64,000 nt of DNA, from positions 1 through 64,000 of the forward strand of contig NZ_OANT01000014.1 of NCBI RefSeq assembly GCF_900096995.1, in the 5' to 3' direction. Source of the stretch: Acinetobacter puyangensis. Lineage in GTDB: Bacteria > Pseudomonadota > Gammaproteobacteria > Pseudomonadales > Moraxellaceae. This document shows positions 42,674-55,140 of the stretch, one piece after another (the first letter of the stretch is position 1; every line of letters begins with the position of its first letter). A model generated the notes under the pieces. The model was given only the letters and a program-made list of their open reading frames with translations. It ran no database searches and was not told the origin of the DNA. A program made the position numbers and the translations under genes.

Positions 42674-43105
42674 TTATGTTGGTGAACAGGTATAGCGAAT
42701 CACTTTTAATGTACTTGGGCGGGTTTCCAGTGCCTGACGTTTTGAATAGTCTTCACTATTGGTGCTACTCGGGGTATTGGATAAACCAAAAGAGGTTTGG
42801 CTTTGCCCGAGTTTAACCCCTGCCTGTGCAGATTGTGGTTGCTGGTTGTTTATTTCTGCGGTGCTGAGTATTGTAATTGCAAATGAAGTGTTTGCTCCCA
42901 ATACTTGTTGGCAGGCACGATGTAGTTTTTTTTGTTCATTTTGGTCTTTACTATTCGCCGCAAGGGTATAACGCAGAGTCGCAGCATTATTGCTTACATT
43001 TTCGATTTCAAAGCCAGTTACACCGTTATAGGGTTGTGGTTTGGTTTGACAGGCTGTGAGCAGGAAAAGGCTGGAAAGGGTGCCCAGTAAAATGAGTGCT
43101 TTCAT
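42674..43105 (-). CDS. Small lipoprotein of unknown function
   Basis: A 143-residue protein with a clear lipoprotein signal (MKALILLGTLSSLFLLTAC, Cys19). The mature part has no domain I recognise; it includes GFEIENVSNNAATLRYTLA and is rich in Gln/Ser towards the C-terminus. The ORF is open 34 codons upstream, but GAGGAA precedes the ATG at 43105. It is convergent with the methyltransferase gene and divergent from glpK. It is probably outer-membrane or periplasmic. Confidence 0.7.
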   Translation of the reverse strand: MKALILLGTLSSLFLLTACQTKPQPYNGVTGFEIENVSNNAATLRYTLAANSKDQNEQKKLHRACQQVLGANTSFAITILSTAEINNQQPQSAQAGVKLGQSQTSFGLSNTPSSTNSEDYSKRQALETRPSTLKVIRYTCSPT

Positions 43106-43335
43106 GATAGATTCCTCGGTGATTATAAATAGTATGGCATAAAGCAATCGTTTTGCGTATTGCAAATTATTTTTCTGTGCTAGCGCATTAAGGCGGCGTG
43201 TAAACACTGAGATTGTCTTTTTGCTGTCGGTCAGCGGTGATTTCTGTATGATGATCTAATGAGTTTTTAATGCAAGTAAAACGCTGATCAAACACAAATG
43301 TATATAGATGATTGAGTAAGTAAGGATAGTTAAAA

Positions 43336-44850
43336 TTGCCAAAGACAAATAAAAAATATATCGTCGCTTTTGATCAGGGCACGACAAGTTCAAGGGCGAT
43401 CGTGTTTGATCATGATGCCAATGTCGTCAGTATTGCACAAAAAGAATTTACCCAAATTTATCCAAAAACAGGTTGGGTCGAGCATGATCCGATGGAAATC
43501 TGGGCCACTCAAAATGCAGTCTGGGTTGAAGCACTGGCGCAAGCTAACATTTCCAGTGAGCAGATTGCAGCCATAGGCATTACCAATCAGAGAGAAACCA
43601 CCATTATCTGGGATAAACTGACGGGCAAGCCGATTTATAATGCGATTGTCTGGCAAAGTCGTCAAAGTACCGCGATTTGTCAGCAACTTAAGCAGATGGG
43701 ATTGGAGCAACATGTAAGGCAAGTTACGGGACTGGTGATTGACCCGTATTTTTCCGCAACCAAGATTAAATGGATTTTAGACCATGTTGAAGGGAGTCGG
43801 GAACGAGCCAGAAAGGGTGAGTTATTGTTTGGTACAGTAGATACCTGGTTGATCTGGAAACTGACACAGGGTGAGGTCCATGTTACCGATTATACCAATG
43901 CATCGCGTACCATGTTATTCGATATTGAAAAATTACAATGGGATGACACCTTATTGCAGGCACTGGATATTCCCAGAGAAATTCTGCCAGAGGTACGTTC
44001 ATCATCGGAAGTATATGGCTATAGTCATACCGTAAGTGGACAAGAGATTCGTATTCCGATTGCAGGGATTGCAGGTGATCAACAAGCGGCTTTGTTCGGG
44101 CAAATGTGTGTGCATTCAGGTCAGGCAAAAAATACTTATGGCACTGGCTGCTTTCTGCTGATGAATACGGGGAAACGTATTGTACAGTCAGAGCATGGTT
44201 TAATTACGACGATTGCCTGTGATGCGCAAGGTGGCGTTAGTTATGCGCTGGAAGGGGCAATCTTTAATGCAGGGTCTAGTGTGCAATGGTTGCGTGATGA
44301 AATGAAAGTCATTCATGACTCGCATGATTCTGAATATTATGCAACCAAGGTCAATGATAATAACGGGGTCTATGTTGTGCCTGCATTTACTGGATTGGGT
44401 GCACCATACTGGGATCCGGATGCACGGGGGGCAATTTTTGGTTTAACCCGAGGAGCAGGTGTCGAACATATAATCCGTGCAACACTGGAATCGATTGCCT
44501 ATCAAACCCGTGATGTACTTGATGCCATGCAACAGGATGCACAGCAAAAATTAAAAACCTTGCGCGTCGATGGTGGTGTTACCAGCAATAATTTTTTAAT
44601 GCAATTTCAGGCAGATATTCTACAGGTAGAGGTTGAACGTCCGACCATGAAAGAAACGACGGCAATGGGCGCAGCATTTTTGGCAGGATTGGCGGTGGGA
44701 TTCTGGTCAGATCTACAGGAATTAGAAAATAAAACCTCTATTGAACAGATATTTCAACCGCAACGCCAACCAGATGAAGTGTCTAAACTGTATCAAGGCT
44801 GGTTAAAAGCTGTTGCACGCACACGCGATTGGGCAAAAGATGAGGTTTAA
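43336..44850 (+). CDS. glpK: Glycerol kinase
   Basis: GlpK makes sn-glycerol-3-phosphate from glycerol and ATP. The 504 residues follow E. coli GlpK closely: [74 protein letters not shown] and [15 protein letters not shown]. The start is TTG with AAGGA nine bases before. glpD follows after about 90 bases, forming a glycerol-use unit. No glpF gene is adjacent. Confidence 0.96.
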   Translation: MPKTNKKYIVAFDQGTTSSRAIVFDHDANVVSIAQKEFTQIYPKTGWVEHDPMEIWATQNAVWVEALAQANISSEQIAAIGITNQRETTIIWDKLTGKPIYNAIVWQSRQSTAICQQLKQMGLEQHVRQVTGLVIDPYFSATKIKWILDHVEGSRERARKGELLFGTVDTWLIWKLTQGEVHVTDYTNASRTMLFDIEKLQWDDTLLQALDIPREILPEVRSSSEVYGYSHTVSGQEIRIPIAGIAGDQQAALFGQMCVHSGQAKNTYGTGCFLLMNTGKRIVQSEHGLITTIACDAQGGVSYALEGAIFNAGSSVQWLRDEMKVIHDSHDSEYYATKVNDNNGVYVVPAFTGLGAPYWDPDARGAIFGLTRGAGVEHIIRATLESIAYQTRDVLDAMQQDAQQKLKTLRVDGGVTSNNFLMQFQADILQVEVERPTMKETTAMGAAFLAGLAVGFWSDLQELENKTSIEQIFQPQRQPDEVSKLYQGWLKAVARTRDWAKDEV

Positions 44851-44939
44851 AACTACTGACACCATTAAATTGCAAAAGTAAGGAGCACAATTTTAAGGTT
44901 ATGAATTATATTGGTTAGCATATTATAAAGGTGGTGGAT

Positions 44940-46466
44940 ATGCCTCATAACAAGATTGCAAAAGAAAAAATATATGATATTGCCATCATTGGTGGAGGTA
45001 TCAATGGTGTGGGAATTGCTGTCGATGCAGCAGGTCGAGGGCTATCGGTATTTTTATGTGAGCAGGATGATTTAGCCAGTCATACTTCTTCTGCCAGCAG
45101 TAAATTGATTCATGGCGGATTACGTTATTTAGAACATAAAGAATTTAGATTGGTCAAAGAAGCACTGGCAGAGCGTGAAGTGCTATTGAAGAAAGCGCCA
45201 CATATTATCAAACCAATGCGTTTTATCATGCCGCATCGTCCACATTTGCGTCCAGCATGGTTAATTCGTACGGGTTTATTTTTTTATGATTATTTGGGTA
45301 AAAGAGAAAAATTACTCGGTTCGAATCATGTTTATTTTAAAGCGGATAGTCCTTTAAATGCTGCAATTACACGAGGTTTTGAATATTCAGACTGTCGTGT
45401 TGATGATGCCCGGCTGGTGGTGTTGAATGCCGTGCATGCCCGGGAAAAAGGCGCACAGATTGTAACCCGGACACGTTGTTTAACTGCACAGCAAAAACAG
45501 ACATATTGGCAATTGATGTTGCAAGATCAACAGGGACAATATCAGATACGGGCAAAAGTGCTGGTAAATGCCGCAGGCCCATGGGTAGCACAATTTATTC
45601 AGGAAAAGTTAAAGCTGAAATCGCCGTATGGTATTCGTCTAATACAAGGCAGTCATATTATTGTGCCTAAACTTTATCCGCAAAAAAATGCATTTATTAT
45701 GCAAAATGATGATCGGCGTATTGTTTTTGCGATTCCGTATTTGACGAAATACACCCTAATTGGAACAACTGATCGGGAATATCAGGGCGATCCGGCACAA
45801 GTGAAAATTACGCTACAGGAAATCGATTATCTATTGCAAGTCAGTAATGCCCATTTTAAAAAACAGCTGACTCGGCAAGAGATCGTACATACTTTTGCAG
45901 GTGTACGTCCTCTGTGTGATGATGAGTCGGATAATCCGTCTGTGATTACGCGTGACTATACGCTGGCTTTATCGAAAGTGGAGGCTGAGCAGGCACCATT
46001 ATTGTCAGTATTTGGGGGGAAATTGACGACCTATCGTAAACTTGCAGAATCTGCCATGCAGCAGCTTAAACCTTTTTTCACCCATCTCCCCCTTAGCTGG
46101 ACTGCCTATGAGGCTTTACCTGGGGGAGAGAATATTTCCTCAATTGAACAGCTTGTCATTGAAATTAAAAATCAAGTTGCTGATACACCAGAGGATCTGG
46201 CACATCGTTGGGCAGACAATTATGGTTCACGTATCTGGGCTATTTTGGGCACGATTAATTCAGTCGCACAGTTAGGACAGGATTTTGGTCATGGTTTATA
46301 CGCATTAGAAGTTGATTATCTATGCCAACAGGAATGGGCTGTAACTAGTCAGGATATTTTATGGCGACGCAGCAAATTGGGTTTGAATTTTTCTGATGAT
46401 GAAGTTGCCGTACTGGATCGGTATTTAAACTCATACCATAGAGGTGCAGCAAAAGAGGTAAATTAA
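44940..46466 (+). CDS. glpD: Aerobic glycerol-3-phosphate dehydrogenase
   Basis: A membrane-associated FAD enzyme oxidising glycerol-3-phosphate to DHAP and feeding ubiquinone. The FAD motif IIGGGINGVGIAVDAAGRGL is near the N-terminus, followed by SSKLIHGGLRYLEHKEFRLV. TFAGVRPLCDDESDNPSVIT and GGKLTTYRKLAE are typical of GlpD. The frame opens at GTG 44931; ATG 44940 is preferred because AAGGTGG lies just upstream. Confidence 0.95.
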   Translation: MPHNKIAKEKIYDIAIIGGGINGVGIAVDAAGRGLSVFLCEQDDLASHTSSASSKLIHGGLRYLEHKEFRLVKEALAEREVLLKKAPHIIKPMRFIMPHRPHLRPAWLIRTGLFFYDYLGKREKLLGSNHVYFKADSPLNAAITRGFEYSDCRVDDARLVVLNAVHAREKGAQIVTRTRCLTAQQKQTYWQLMLQDQQGQYQIRAKVLVNAAGPWVAQFIQEKLKLKSPYGIRLIQGSHIIVPKLYPQKNAFIMQNDDRRIVFAIPYLTKYTLIGTTDREYQGDPAQVKITLQEIDYLLQVSNAHFKKQLTRQEIVHTFAGVRPLCDDESDNPSVITRDYTLALSKVEAEQAPLLSVFGGKLTTYRKLAESAMQQLKPFFTHLPLSWTAYEALPGGENISSIEQLVIEIKNQVADTPEDLAHRWADNYGSRIWAILGTINSVAQLGQDFGHGLYALEVDYLCQQEWAVTSQDILWRRSKLGLNFSDDEVAVLDRYLNSYHRGAAKEVN

Positions 46467-46483
46467 ATCATTTTCAGATAATA

Positions 46484-46512
46484 AAAGGTCGCCGTAGCGA
46501 CCTGATTATGTA
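46484..46512 (-). terminator. Terminator of the TonB receptor gene
   Basis: AGGTCGC (46486-46492) pairs with GCGACCT (46497-46503). On the minus strand it is followed by TTTATTAT. It lies between the convergent glpD and receptor genes. Confidence 0.78.
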
Positions 46513-46530
46513 TGATAAAAACCAAGAGAA

Positions 46531-48708
46531 TTAATATTTAAACTTTAAGGCAACTGAGTAGTTTGCAGGTTCGCCATAAAAGGCCTGACCATCAGTAAAG
46601 CTATTTAAATACTTTTCATTGGTCAGGTTATTACCATTGGCTTGAATAGTAATATGTTCGTTAATCTCATAACTTGTCATTAAACTCAATAATGCGTAAG
46701 AATCTTGACGTATATATGCATCATAAGTTGAATCATAACGTTTGATATTACTTTGCCATTGTAGGCCGGCGCCTACTTTTAATTTTGGAATAGTAGGCGG
46801 GATATACGTCGTTAATAGATTAAATGTTTGATTAGGATTATAGGTTCGTGCAGTGCCGCCATTTTTTAGATCTTTTAGGCTAAACTGTGTATATCCTAAT
46901 GATACATTAATATTGTCGGTCAGTTGCCCTGATAACCCGACTTCTACGCCTTGTGAGCGTAGGTTGCTGATACCAACTTTACGATTCAGTGGATTGCCAT
47001 CTGAGGAGCGTAAAGGATAATTATTTTCTTCCGTTCTAAAAATTGCCACCGTACCAGTGAGCTTATTGTCTAACCAAGCACTTTTTACACCGAGTTCATA
47101 ACTTTTGCCTTCAATCGGGTCAGCGACTTGACCGGTTGCTTCATCTACTGAAGTTTGCGGACGGAAAATGGAAGTATAGCTTAGATAACCGGTATATTCA
47201 GGGGTGAAGTTATAGGTGATCCCTGCATAAGGAGAAAATTTACTTTCGTTATAATCCATCGCTGAACCATAACTTACTCCTTTACTTTTAGCTTGAATAT
47301 AATTACCTCCTAGGATAACTTTCAGTTCATCATTGAGATGGAGGCGGGTAGCTGCATAAAAAGATCTGTTGTGTTGAGTATATTTCGCAGCCTCAGAGTA
47401 TGCAGACCATGTCACGTTGGTCGGTGTCCAGCTTGCCCAACTCGTCGTGCATTGGGTTGTATAAGCCTGCTCACCAGATCCACGTTCGCAAAGCCCTACA
47501 TTGCTATCTAAGATTATTCCGCTTTGTTGATCATCGTTCTGTTCATTTTTGGAGTAGGTATAACCTAGAATGGCTTCATGCTCACGATTAAACAGATCAA
47601 ACTTTCCTTGTAGATTAAAATCGGCAATTTGTAATTTATTGAGTTCTCGTCCACCCCAGGCTGTAAAGTCTACGTTTGAGCCGTCTGAAGTTGGATAACC
47701 ATAATAATATAAAAGCTGACTTTCACGGTCTTTTTTGTTTAAGTTATAGCTTAGATTGGCAGACCAGGTATTTAAAAACTGTTGTTTAAGTTCGATAAAT
47801 GTATTTTTTGATGTGTTATCCCAGTATGTCCAGTCTGGATTAGGATTATAAGAGCGGTCATAACTGATTTGTTTGCCTGATGAATCTAGCAAGGGTAATG
47901 CACCCCAATTTACTGCATTGGGTTTTCTATTATCTTGACTATGACCAATCGTTAGAAGTGTGCGATCAGTAATATCCGCTTCTATACTTGCAGCGAAACC
48001 ATTTTTTTCTACAGAATAATGATTTAAATATGAGTCACCAGTTTGTTCATAACCCAGTAGTCGCGCACGAATACGGTTATCATTGGTTAATGATCCTGAA
48101 ACATCCGCTTCATAACGTTGTGTATTCCATGAACCATAACTGATAGCAGCATTCGCTTGAAATTCTTTGCTTGGTCGCTTACGGATATAATTAATTGTTG
48201 CACTTGGGTCACCAAAAGCATTCATTAATGCATTGGCACCTTTAACAACTTCAATGCGGTCATAAAAATAGCTGTCTGGATCTGTGTCATTATAATTCCA
48301 GTTACTGGCTGGAAAACCCACACCATCAACTAAAATATTTGAAATTTCAAAACCGCGTGAGGTATAGACTGAACGTTCTGTTTCTGAGGCTAACACAGTT
48401 ACCCCAGGGGTATTATTTAATACATCTCTGGAACTGGTTAAGCCGAAATCATCAATTTGTTGTCTAGTTACCACATTAATAGTTTGAGGGGTTTGTTTTG
48501 CTTCAATATTAAGTTTGGTCGCACTTGAGCTATTTTTGATGGTGTAGGCTTTACTTGCCTCGGAGCTGGTATCATCTGTTGCTTTAACTTCAATGGTGGC
48601 CAGTTGCTGTACATCATCATTTGCAAGGCTGGTCATACTGATGATGGAGGTACTACAACATAATGCAATGTAGAGGCTGTGATAAGGGAACAGACGAGTG
48701 GAAGGCAT
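46531..48708 (-). CDS. TonB-dependent siderophore receptor (FhuE/FpvA type, no STN domain)
   Basis: An outer-membrane receptor of 725 residues from the ATG at 48708. The signal peptide ends near MTSLAND. The plug domain has TPQTINVVTRQQIDDFG, DVLNNTPGVTV and SRGFEISNILVDGVGFP. The barrel ends YSVALKFKY, with the aromatic terminal residue. Unlike the receptor at 22572 it lacks the signalling domain and has no sigma/anti-sigma partner. Ligand unknown. A Fur-like site overlaps its promoter region. Confidence 0.9.
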   Translation of the reverse strand: MPSTRLFPYHSLYIALCCSTSIISMTSLANDDVQQLATIEVKATDDTSSEASKAYTIKNSSSATKLNIEAKQTPQTINVVTRQQIDDFGLTSSRDVLNNTPGVTVLASETERSVYTSRGFEISNILVDGVGFPASNWNYNDTDPDSYFYDRIEVVKGANALMNAFGDPSATINYIRKRPSKEFQANAAISYGSWNTQRYEADVSGSLTNDNRIRARLLGYEQTGDSYLNHYSVEKNGFAASIEADITDRTLLTIGHSQDNRKPNAVNWGALPLLDSSGKQISYDRSYNPNPDWTYWDNTSKNTFIELKQQFLNTWSANLSYNLNKKDRESQLLYYYGYPTSDGSNVDFTAWGGRELNKLQIADFNLQGKFDLFNREHEAILGYTYSKNEQNDDQQSGIILDSNVGLCERGSGEQAYTTQCTTSWASWTPTNVTWSAYSEAAKYTQHNRSFYAATRLHLNDELKVILGGNYIQAKSKGVSYGSAMDYNESKFSPYAGITYNFTPEYTGYLSYTSIFRPQTSVDEATGQVADPIEGKSYELGVKSAWLDNKLTGTVAIFRTEENNYPLRSSDGNPLNRKVGISNLRSQGVEVGLSGQLTDNINVSLGYTQFSLKDLKNGGTARTYNPNQTFNLLTTYIPPTIPKLKVGAGLQWQSNIKRYDSTYDAYIRQDSYALLSLMTSYEINEHITIQANGNNLTNEKYLNSFTDGQAFYGEPANYSVALKFKY

Positions 48709-48732
48709 GATATAACACCAGTTAATAGTAAT

Positions 48733-48751
48733 GTTTATAATTATCATTTAT
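48733..48751. promoter_or_regulatory. Fur-box-like site upstream of the second TonB receptor
   Basis: On the minus strand ATAAATGATAATTATAAAC agrees with the Fur box at 13 of 19 positions, with ATGATAAT intact. It lies 24 bases upstream of the chosen ATG. Iron repression is likely but inferred. Confidence 0.6.
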
Positions 48752-48792
48752 GACTAGGATTATTGCAATAATGTGTAAAATTTATTTCAATA

Positions 48793-48820
48793 AAAAAGGC
48801 CGCCACAGCGACCTTTTATT
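48793..48820 (-). terminator. Terminator of pckG
   Basis: AAAAGGCCGC pairs with GCGACCTTTT (one mismatch), with a CACA loop; the minus strand reads into T-rich sequence. It lies 17 bases past the pckG stop. Confidence 0.7.
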
Positions 48821-48835
48821 TACTTACAGGGATAT

Positions 48836-50665
48836 TTATGCAGATTTAACAGCGTTTAACAATTCAGCCTGACGCACTTTTAATGCTTGCGGTAAACGCT
48901 CGCCCAGTTTGTTAAATAATTCTGTGTGGCTTTCAATCTCTTTTAACCACAGATCTTTATCCTGAGAGGTCACTTTATCAAAATCTTCTGATGAGAAATC
49001 AGTACCTGTCCAGTTAAGATCTTGGTAGGTTGGAACAAAACCAATGGGTGTTTCAACCGCATTGGCACGACCTTCTACACGGTTAATGATCCATTCCAAT
49101 ACACGGGTATTTTGTCCAAAACCTGGCCATACAAAGTTGCCATCTTCATCACGACGGAACCAGTTGACATTGAAGATTTTTGGTAATTTATTGCCAGCAG
49201 ATTCTGCTTTTTCAGCAACTTTTTCACCCATTTCCAACCAGTGATTGAAATAGTCTGCCATGTTGTAACCCGTAAATGGCAACATTGCAAACGGATCACG
49301 ACGTACAATACCTTGTTGTCCAACCGCAGCCGCAGTTGTTTCAGATCCCATGGTTGCAGCTTTATATACGCCATCTACCCAGTCAAAGGCTTCGGTAATT
49401 AATGGCACGGTGTCGGCACGTCGACCGCCAAAGATAAATGCAGAAATCGGTACGCCCGCTGGATTTTCCCAATCGGCATCGATAGAAGGGCATTGTGCCG
49501 CAGATACGGTAAAACGTGAGTTTGGATGTGCAGCTTTTTCACCGGCGACATGAGGCTGACCTTTCCAGGTAATTAGGTCGGCTGGGGCTTCTTTGGTTAA
49601 ACCTTCCCACCAAACTTCACCATTTTTAGTCACTGCAACATTGGTATAGATCACGTCTTTATGCATTGTTGCAATACAGTTTGGGTTGGTTTTGGTATTG
49701 GTACCTGGTGCAACACCGAAAAAACCTGCTTCTGGGTTAATGGCGTATAAGCGACCATCTTCACCTGGTTTGATCCAAGCAATATCATCACCGACTGTTT
49801 CAATTTTCCAGCCTTCGTAACCTTCCGGTGGAATCAGCATGGCAAAGTTGGTTTTACCGCACGCCGATGGGAATGCAGCAGCGATATAATGTTTTTCGCC
49901 TTGAGGATTGGTAACACCTAAAATTAGCATATGTTCCGCTAACCAGCCTTGTTCACGACCCATTGCAGACGCAATACGCAGTGCCAGACATTTTTTACCT
50001 AGTAGTGCATTACCACCATAACCAGAACCGTAAGACCAGATTTCACGGGTTTCTGGATAATGCACAATATATTTTTCGCTGTTGCAAGGCCATGCAACAT
50101 CTTTTTGACCTTCTTCCAGAGGTGCTGCAACAGTATGTACACACGGCACGAATTCGCCATCAGTACCGAGCACATCGTACACTGCTTTACCCATACGTGC
50201 CATTTTGGTCATACTGACTGCAACATAAGGAGAATCGGTTAATTCAATCCCGATCTGTGCAATATGACTGCCCAATGGACCCATTGAGAATGGCACCACA
50301 TACATGGTACGACCTTTCATTGAACCATCAAACAAACCATTGAGTTTGGCACGCATTTCATTTGGTGCCTCCCAGTTATTGGTTGCACCAGCATCTTCTT
50401 GTTTTTCAGAACAAATAAAGGTGCGATCTTCTACACGGGCAACATCAGATGGATCAGAATTTGCAAGATAAGACCCGGGATGCTTTTCTTCATTTAATTT
50501 TTGCATGGTGCCGTTTGCAATCATCAGGTCGATTAGACGTTGATACTCTTCTTCGCTGCCGTCACACCATTCAATTTTGGCTGGTTTGGTTAACTTGGCA
50601 ATTTCTTCAACCCATGCGATAAGCTTGGGATGACGAACGAATTCTGGTGCGTTCACTTGGGTCAT
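48836..50665 (-). CDS. pckG: Phosphoenolpyruvate carboxykinase (GTP)
   Basis: Gluconeogenic enzyme converting oxaloacetate and GTP to PEP. The 609 residues are typical of the GTP class. The active-site P-loop-like [30 protein letters not shown], and [11 protein letters not shown], with the [19 protein letters not shown] region, are diagnostic. It is monocistronic, with about 350 bases of upstream sequence. Confidence 0.96.
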   Translation of the reverse strand: MTQVNAPEFVRHPKLIAWVEEIAKLTKPAKIEWCDGSEEEYQRLIDLMIANGTMQKLNEEKHPGSYLANSDPSDVARVEDRTFICSEKQEDAGATNNWEAPNEMRAKLNGLFDGSMKGRTMYVVPFSMGPLGSHIAQIGIELTDSPYVAVSMTKMARMGKAVYDVLGTDGEFVPCVHTVAAPLEEGQKDVAWPCNSEKYIVHYPETREIWSYGSGYGGNALLGKKCLALRIASAMGREQGWLAEHMLILGVTNPQGEKHYIAAAFPSACGKTNFAMLIPPEGYEGWKIETVGDDIAWIKPGEDGRLYAINPEAGFFGVAPGTNTKTNPNCIATMHKDVIYTNVAVTKNGEVWWEGLTKEAPADLITWKGQPHVAGEKAAHPNSRFTVSAAQCPSIDADWENPAGVPISAFIFGGRRADTVPLITEAFDWVDGVYKAATMGSETTAAAVGQQGIVRRDPFAMLPFTGYNMADYFNHWLEMGEKVAEKAESAGNKLPKIFNVNWFRRDEDGNFVWPGFGQNTRVLEWIINRVEGRANAVETPIGFVPTYQDLNWTGTDFSSEDFDKVTSQDKDLWLKEIESHTELFNKLGERLPQALKVRQAELLNAVKSA

Positions 50666-51017
50666 GTTGAGGCCTATAAGTAAAAATGTACAAAGTACAA
50701 ATCATCACCGCGATACAGTGACATAAATGACTAAAAAATTGTGGGCGTATTAAAACATAGTTCAAGTTAAATGATAAGCAATTGAATTTGGCTTGTGAAA
50801 AAATGGAGTGATATTTTGATTTAAAAATCTTTTTAATCTAATGTGTTACAAGTCAACATTTATTTTTTTGATAAAAAAATGTCATATATTTCCATGGGAA
50901 ATACCAGGAGATTTACTTGTCATCGTATCGTTATTGCAAATGCCTTATCGTTTTCTTAAGCAATCGTCTATGATAACTGATATGCAATAAACAAATAATG
51001 CTTTTAAGAGAAAAATC
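50666..51017. other. Divergent promoter region pckG / lipid kinase
   Basis: AT-rich, about 350 bases, must hold promoters for both genes. No confident operator, RNA or repeat was seen. Confidence 0.45.
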
Positions 51018-51959
51018 ATGCATATAGCCCAGCCATTATCTATCGTTATGAATGTTCGTTCTGGACATCATGGACAGGGGCATGAAGTGGAAATGCAACT
51101 GATAGCCCAAACCCTTGAAAAAACTGGTTTTGCAGTGGAGATTTTTTTTACGACTGAAGATTTTCCTTTGCAGCAATGTATTCGAACTGCGATTGCCAGA
51201 CATCAATCTTTTGAAATGGGTAAACAGGGATTGATTGTTGCAGCAGGGGGCGATGGTACGATTAATGCGGTGGCTCAGGCATTGGTTCATACCCAAATTG
51301 AGCTGGGCATATTGCCACTGGGCACGTTTAATTATGTCGCACGGGCACTATTTATTCCAATTGATTTGCCTGATGCTGTACAAAACTTAATTGATGGCGA
51401 ACCCCGTGCGATCCATGTGGGGCAAGTGAATCAGATGATTTATCTGAATAATGCCAGTATCGGTCTTTATCCTGTGATCATTGAAAATCGTGAATATTAT
51501 AATAAAAAGTTTGGGCGTTTTCCTTTGATCGCTTACCTGTCCGGACTAGATGTGCTGGTGAAATCACATAAGCACTATAATCTACAGCTTAAAATTGACG
51601 GACAACAGTATCCTTTGGATACCCCGATGGTGTTTTTTGGCAATAATCAATTGCAATTACAAGACTTGCGTTTAAAGCTGGCAGCATGTGCTGCACAGGG
51701 CAAATTGGCTGGTGTTGCGATTGGCAAAGTGAGCCGGTGGCAATTATTTCGGTTGATGATTAAGTTATTAAAAGGGGAGTTGGAACAAGCCGAAGATGTT
51801 TACAGTTTTTGTGCGGATCATGTGGAAATTTCCGCCACACGACCACTGATGAAAGTTGCATTGGATGGTGAAATATTAAAATTGCGTACCCCTTTAAAAT
51901 TTTCTGTTTTGCATGATGCAATTCAAGTGAGAGTGCCACGTGTTGTTACATCTGTCTGA
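51018..51959 (+). CDS. Diacylglycerol-kinase-family lipid kinase
   Basis: A 313-residue protein of the DAGK/sphingosine-kinase fold. The ATP-site motif AAGGDGTINAVAQALV and LGILPLGTFNYVARAL are characteristic, as is a short C-terminal beta-domain ending VALDGEIL. Lipid versus NAD substrate cannot be decided by eye. Its 3' end overlaps the phosphoesterase gene by 20 bases, so both are co-transcribed. Confidence 0.85.
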   Translation: MHIAQPLSIVMNVRSGHHGQGHEVEMQLIAQTLEKTGFAVEIFFTTEDFPLQQCIRTAIARHQSFEMGKQGLIVAAGGDGTINAVAQALVHTQIELGILPLGTFNYVARALFIPIDLPDAVQNLIDGEPRAIHVGQVNQMIYLNNASIGLYPVIIENREYYNKKFGRFPLIAYLSGLDVLVKSHKHYNLQLKIDGQQYPLDTPMVFFGNNQLQLQDLRLKLAACAAQGKLAGVAIGKVSRWQLFRLMIKLLKGELEQAEDVYSFCADHVEISATRPLMKVALDGEILKLRTPLKFSVLHDAIQVRVPRVVTSV

Positions 51960-52716
51960 TTTGCATTTTGGTACAGAACAGCCTGATCGAGTACAAGCGA
52001 TTAGGCAATTTTGTCTTGATCACCCACCGGAATTGATTGTGGTCAGTGGTGATCTCACGCAGCGGGCACGGCTCCATCAATTTTATTTATGCAAACAATT
52101 TTTGGAAAGTTTGCACTGTCCTTATCTGGTGGTGCCAGGCAATCATGACATTCCGCTTTATCATGTTTGGCGACGTTTTTTTTCACCCTTCAATCGTTAT
52201 CAATTATTTTTTGGTTCTCCCGAAAATGTGATGCAGACAGAACATTTTTATGTGATTGGCGTGAATAGTATTCGACCTAATTATCATACCAAAGGCTATG
52301 TTTCAACCGAACAAATATTGCGGGCGACGCAATTATTACAGCAGGCACCTGAACACTTATTGAAGTTTATCGTTGTTCATCAGCCATTTTATACCGAACC
52401 TGATGATAAACATGGCAGTAAAGATTGCCCCGTACTGGGTGAAATTGCCTTACAGCACTGGACTAAAGTCGGACTAAATGGATTGTTACATGGTCATTTA
52501 CATCATTCTGCGGTGTATGATTTAAATCAGCTTTATCAATTGCCGGGTACTCAGGCGGTGTTGGATATTCATGCCGGTACTGCGTTGTCATTTCGGTTGC
52601 ATCATGGACAGCAAAATGGCTTTAATCTGATTTATCCTGATGGAAAAATTGATGGATTTTTATTTAATCCTGCCACACAAATATTTGAAAAAGATCAGAC
52701 ATTATGGAAGTGTTGA
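51940..52716 (+). CDS. Calcineurin-type metallophosphoesterase
   Basis: A 258-residue protein with all metal motifs: LSDLHFG, VSGDLTQRA, VPGNHDIP and HGHLHH. It resembles class III cyclic-nucleotide phosphodiesterases (CpdA) but also lipid phosphatases. The start is GTG at 51940 (MLLHLSDLHF), overlapping the kinase gene by 20 bases. The pairing suggests a substrate related to the kinase's product, which is speculative. Confidence 0.85.
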   Translation: MLLHLSDLHFGTEQPDRVQAIRQFCLDHPPELIVVSGDLTQRARLHQFYLCKQFLESLHCPYLVVPGNHDIPLYHVWRRFFSPFNRYQLFFGSPENVMQTEHFYVIGVNSIRPNYHTKGYVSTEQILRATQLLQQAPEHLLKFIVVHQPFYTEPDDKHGSKDCPVLGEIALQHWTKVGLNGLLHGHLHHSAVYDLNQLYQLPGTQAVLDIHAGTALSFRLHHGQQNGFNLIYPDGKIDGFLFNPATQIFEKDQTLWKC

Positions 52717-52766
52717 GTTAATGGATTAAAAAATATACAAATCATACAAAAAAATTAAAAATTCCC

Positions 52767-52794
52767 CTTGAAGCTAAAATTTGTAACCCCACTA
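52767..52794 (+). promoter_or_regulatory. Sigma-32 heat-shock promoter of groESL
   Basis: CTTGAAG (52767-52773), a 13-base spacer and CCCCACTA (52787-52794) closely match the sigma-32 consensus CTTGAAA / CCCCATnT. It lies 100 bases before the groES ATG. Confidence 0.85.
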
Positions 52795-52893
52795 CAGAAG
52801 CAACAATTTTTTATATCAAACATAAAAGTTGTGCAAAGGGTATTTCATAATTTTTATGTTGTTAATCTAGACTAAGTCTGATGGAGTTAAAAC

Positions 52894-53184
52894 ATGAGCA
52901 ACATTCGTCCGTTACATGATCGCGTTGTGGTAAGACGTGTAGAAGAAGAAACTAAAACTGCGGGTGGTATCCTTTTACCTGGTTCTGCGGCAGAAAAACC
53001 ATCACAAGGTGAAGTGATTGCTGTAGGTAATGGTCAAATTACGGATAACGGTGTACGTGCACTGGATGTAAAAGTTGGCGATAAAGTATTGTTTGCCACT
53101 TACTCGGGTACAACAGTAAAAGTAAATGGTGAAGAATTATTGATTCTTAAAGAATCAGATATTTTAGCTGTATTGGAAGACTAA
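52894..53184 (+). CDS. groES: Co-chaperonin GroES
   Basis: The 96-residue heptameric lid of Gro[18 protein letters not shown], the mobile loop [15 protein letters not shown], and [13 protein letters not shown] are canonical. It is driven by the sigma-32 promoter and followed by groEL 80 bases later. Confidence 0.98.
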   Translation: MSNIRPLHDRVVVRRVEEETKTAGGILLPGSAAEKPSQGEVIAVGNGQITDNGVRALDVKVGDKVLFATYSGTTVKVNGEELLILKESDILAVLED

Positions 53185-53248
53185 ATATCTCGATTAATAT
53201 CTAAAACGATTTTAGATAAATAAATAGTCAGATTAAATAGATAAATGA

Positions 53249-54898
<1,650 letters not shown>

Positions 54899-54995
54899 GC
54901 TGCTCAGCTATGGTTTAAATTATTGTAATTCAAAATAATTTAAACTTAATGTTTTAAGCTTACTCATCGTGTTACTCACATTTGGGTAGGCTACA

Positions 54996-55036
54996 AGAAA
55001 GGTCGCAAATAAAAGTTTGCGGCCTTTTAATTTTTC
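54996..55036 (+). terminator. Terminator of groESL
   Basis: AAAGGTCGCAAA (54998-55009) pairs with TTTGCGGCCTTT (55016-55027) with one G-U pair, followed by a T-rich tail. Confidence 0.8.
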
Positions 55037-55104
55037 ATTGATCGGTTATTTTAATTATAATTACTCCTTCTAATTGGTAGACCCATTATTTTAAGGTAGT
55101 ATTG

Positions 55105-55122
55105 TTATATCGTACGATATAA
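55105..55122. promoter_or_regulatory. Perfect 18-bp palindrome, toxin-antitoxin operator
   Basis: TTATATCGTACGATATAA is its own reverse complement and overlaps a consensus -10 TATAAT (55118-55123). It sits 18 bases before the antitoxin ATG, as expected for an autoregulated toxin-antitoxin operon. Confidence 0.7.
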
Positions 55123-55140
55123 TTTTTACTGGTGAGCGAA

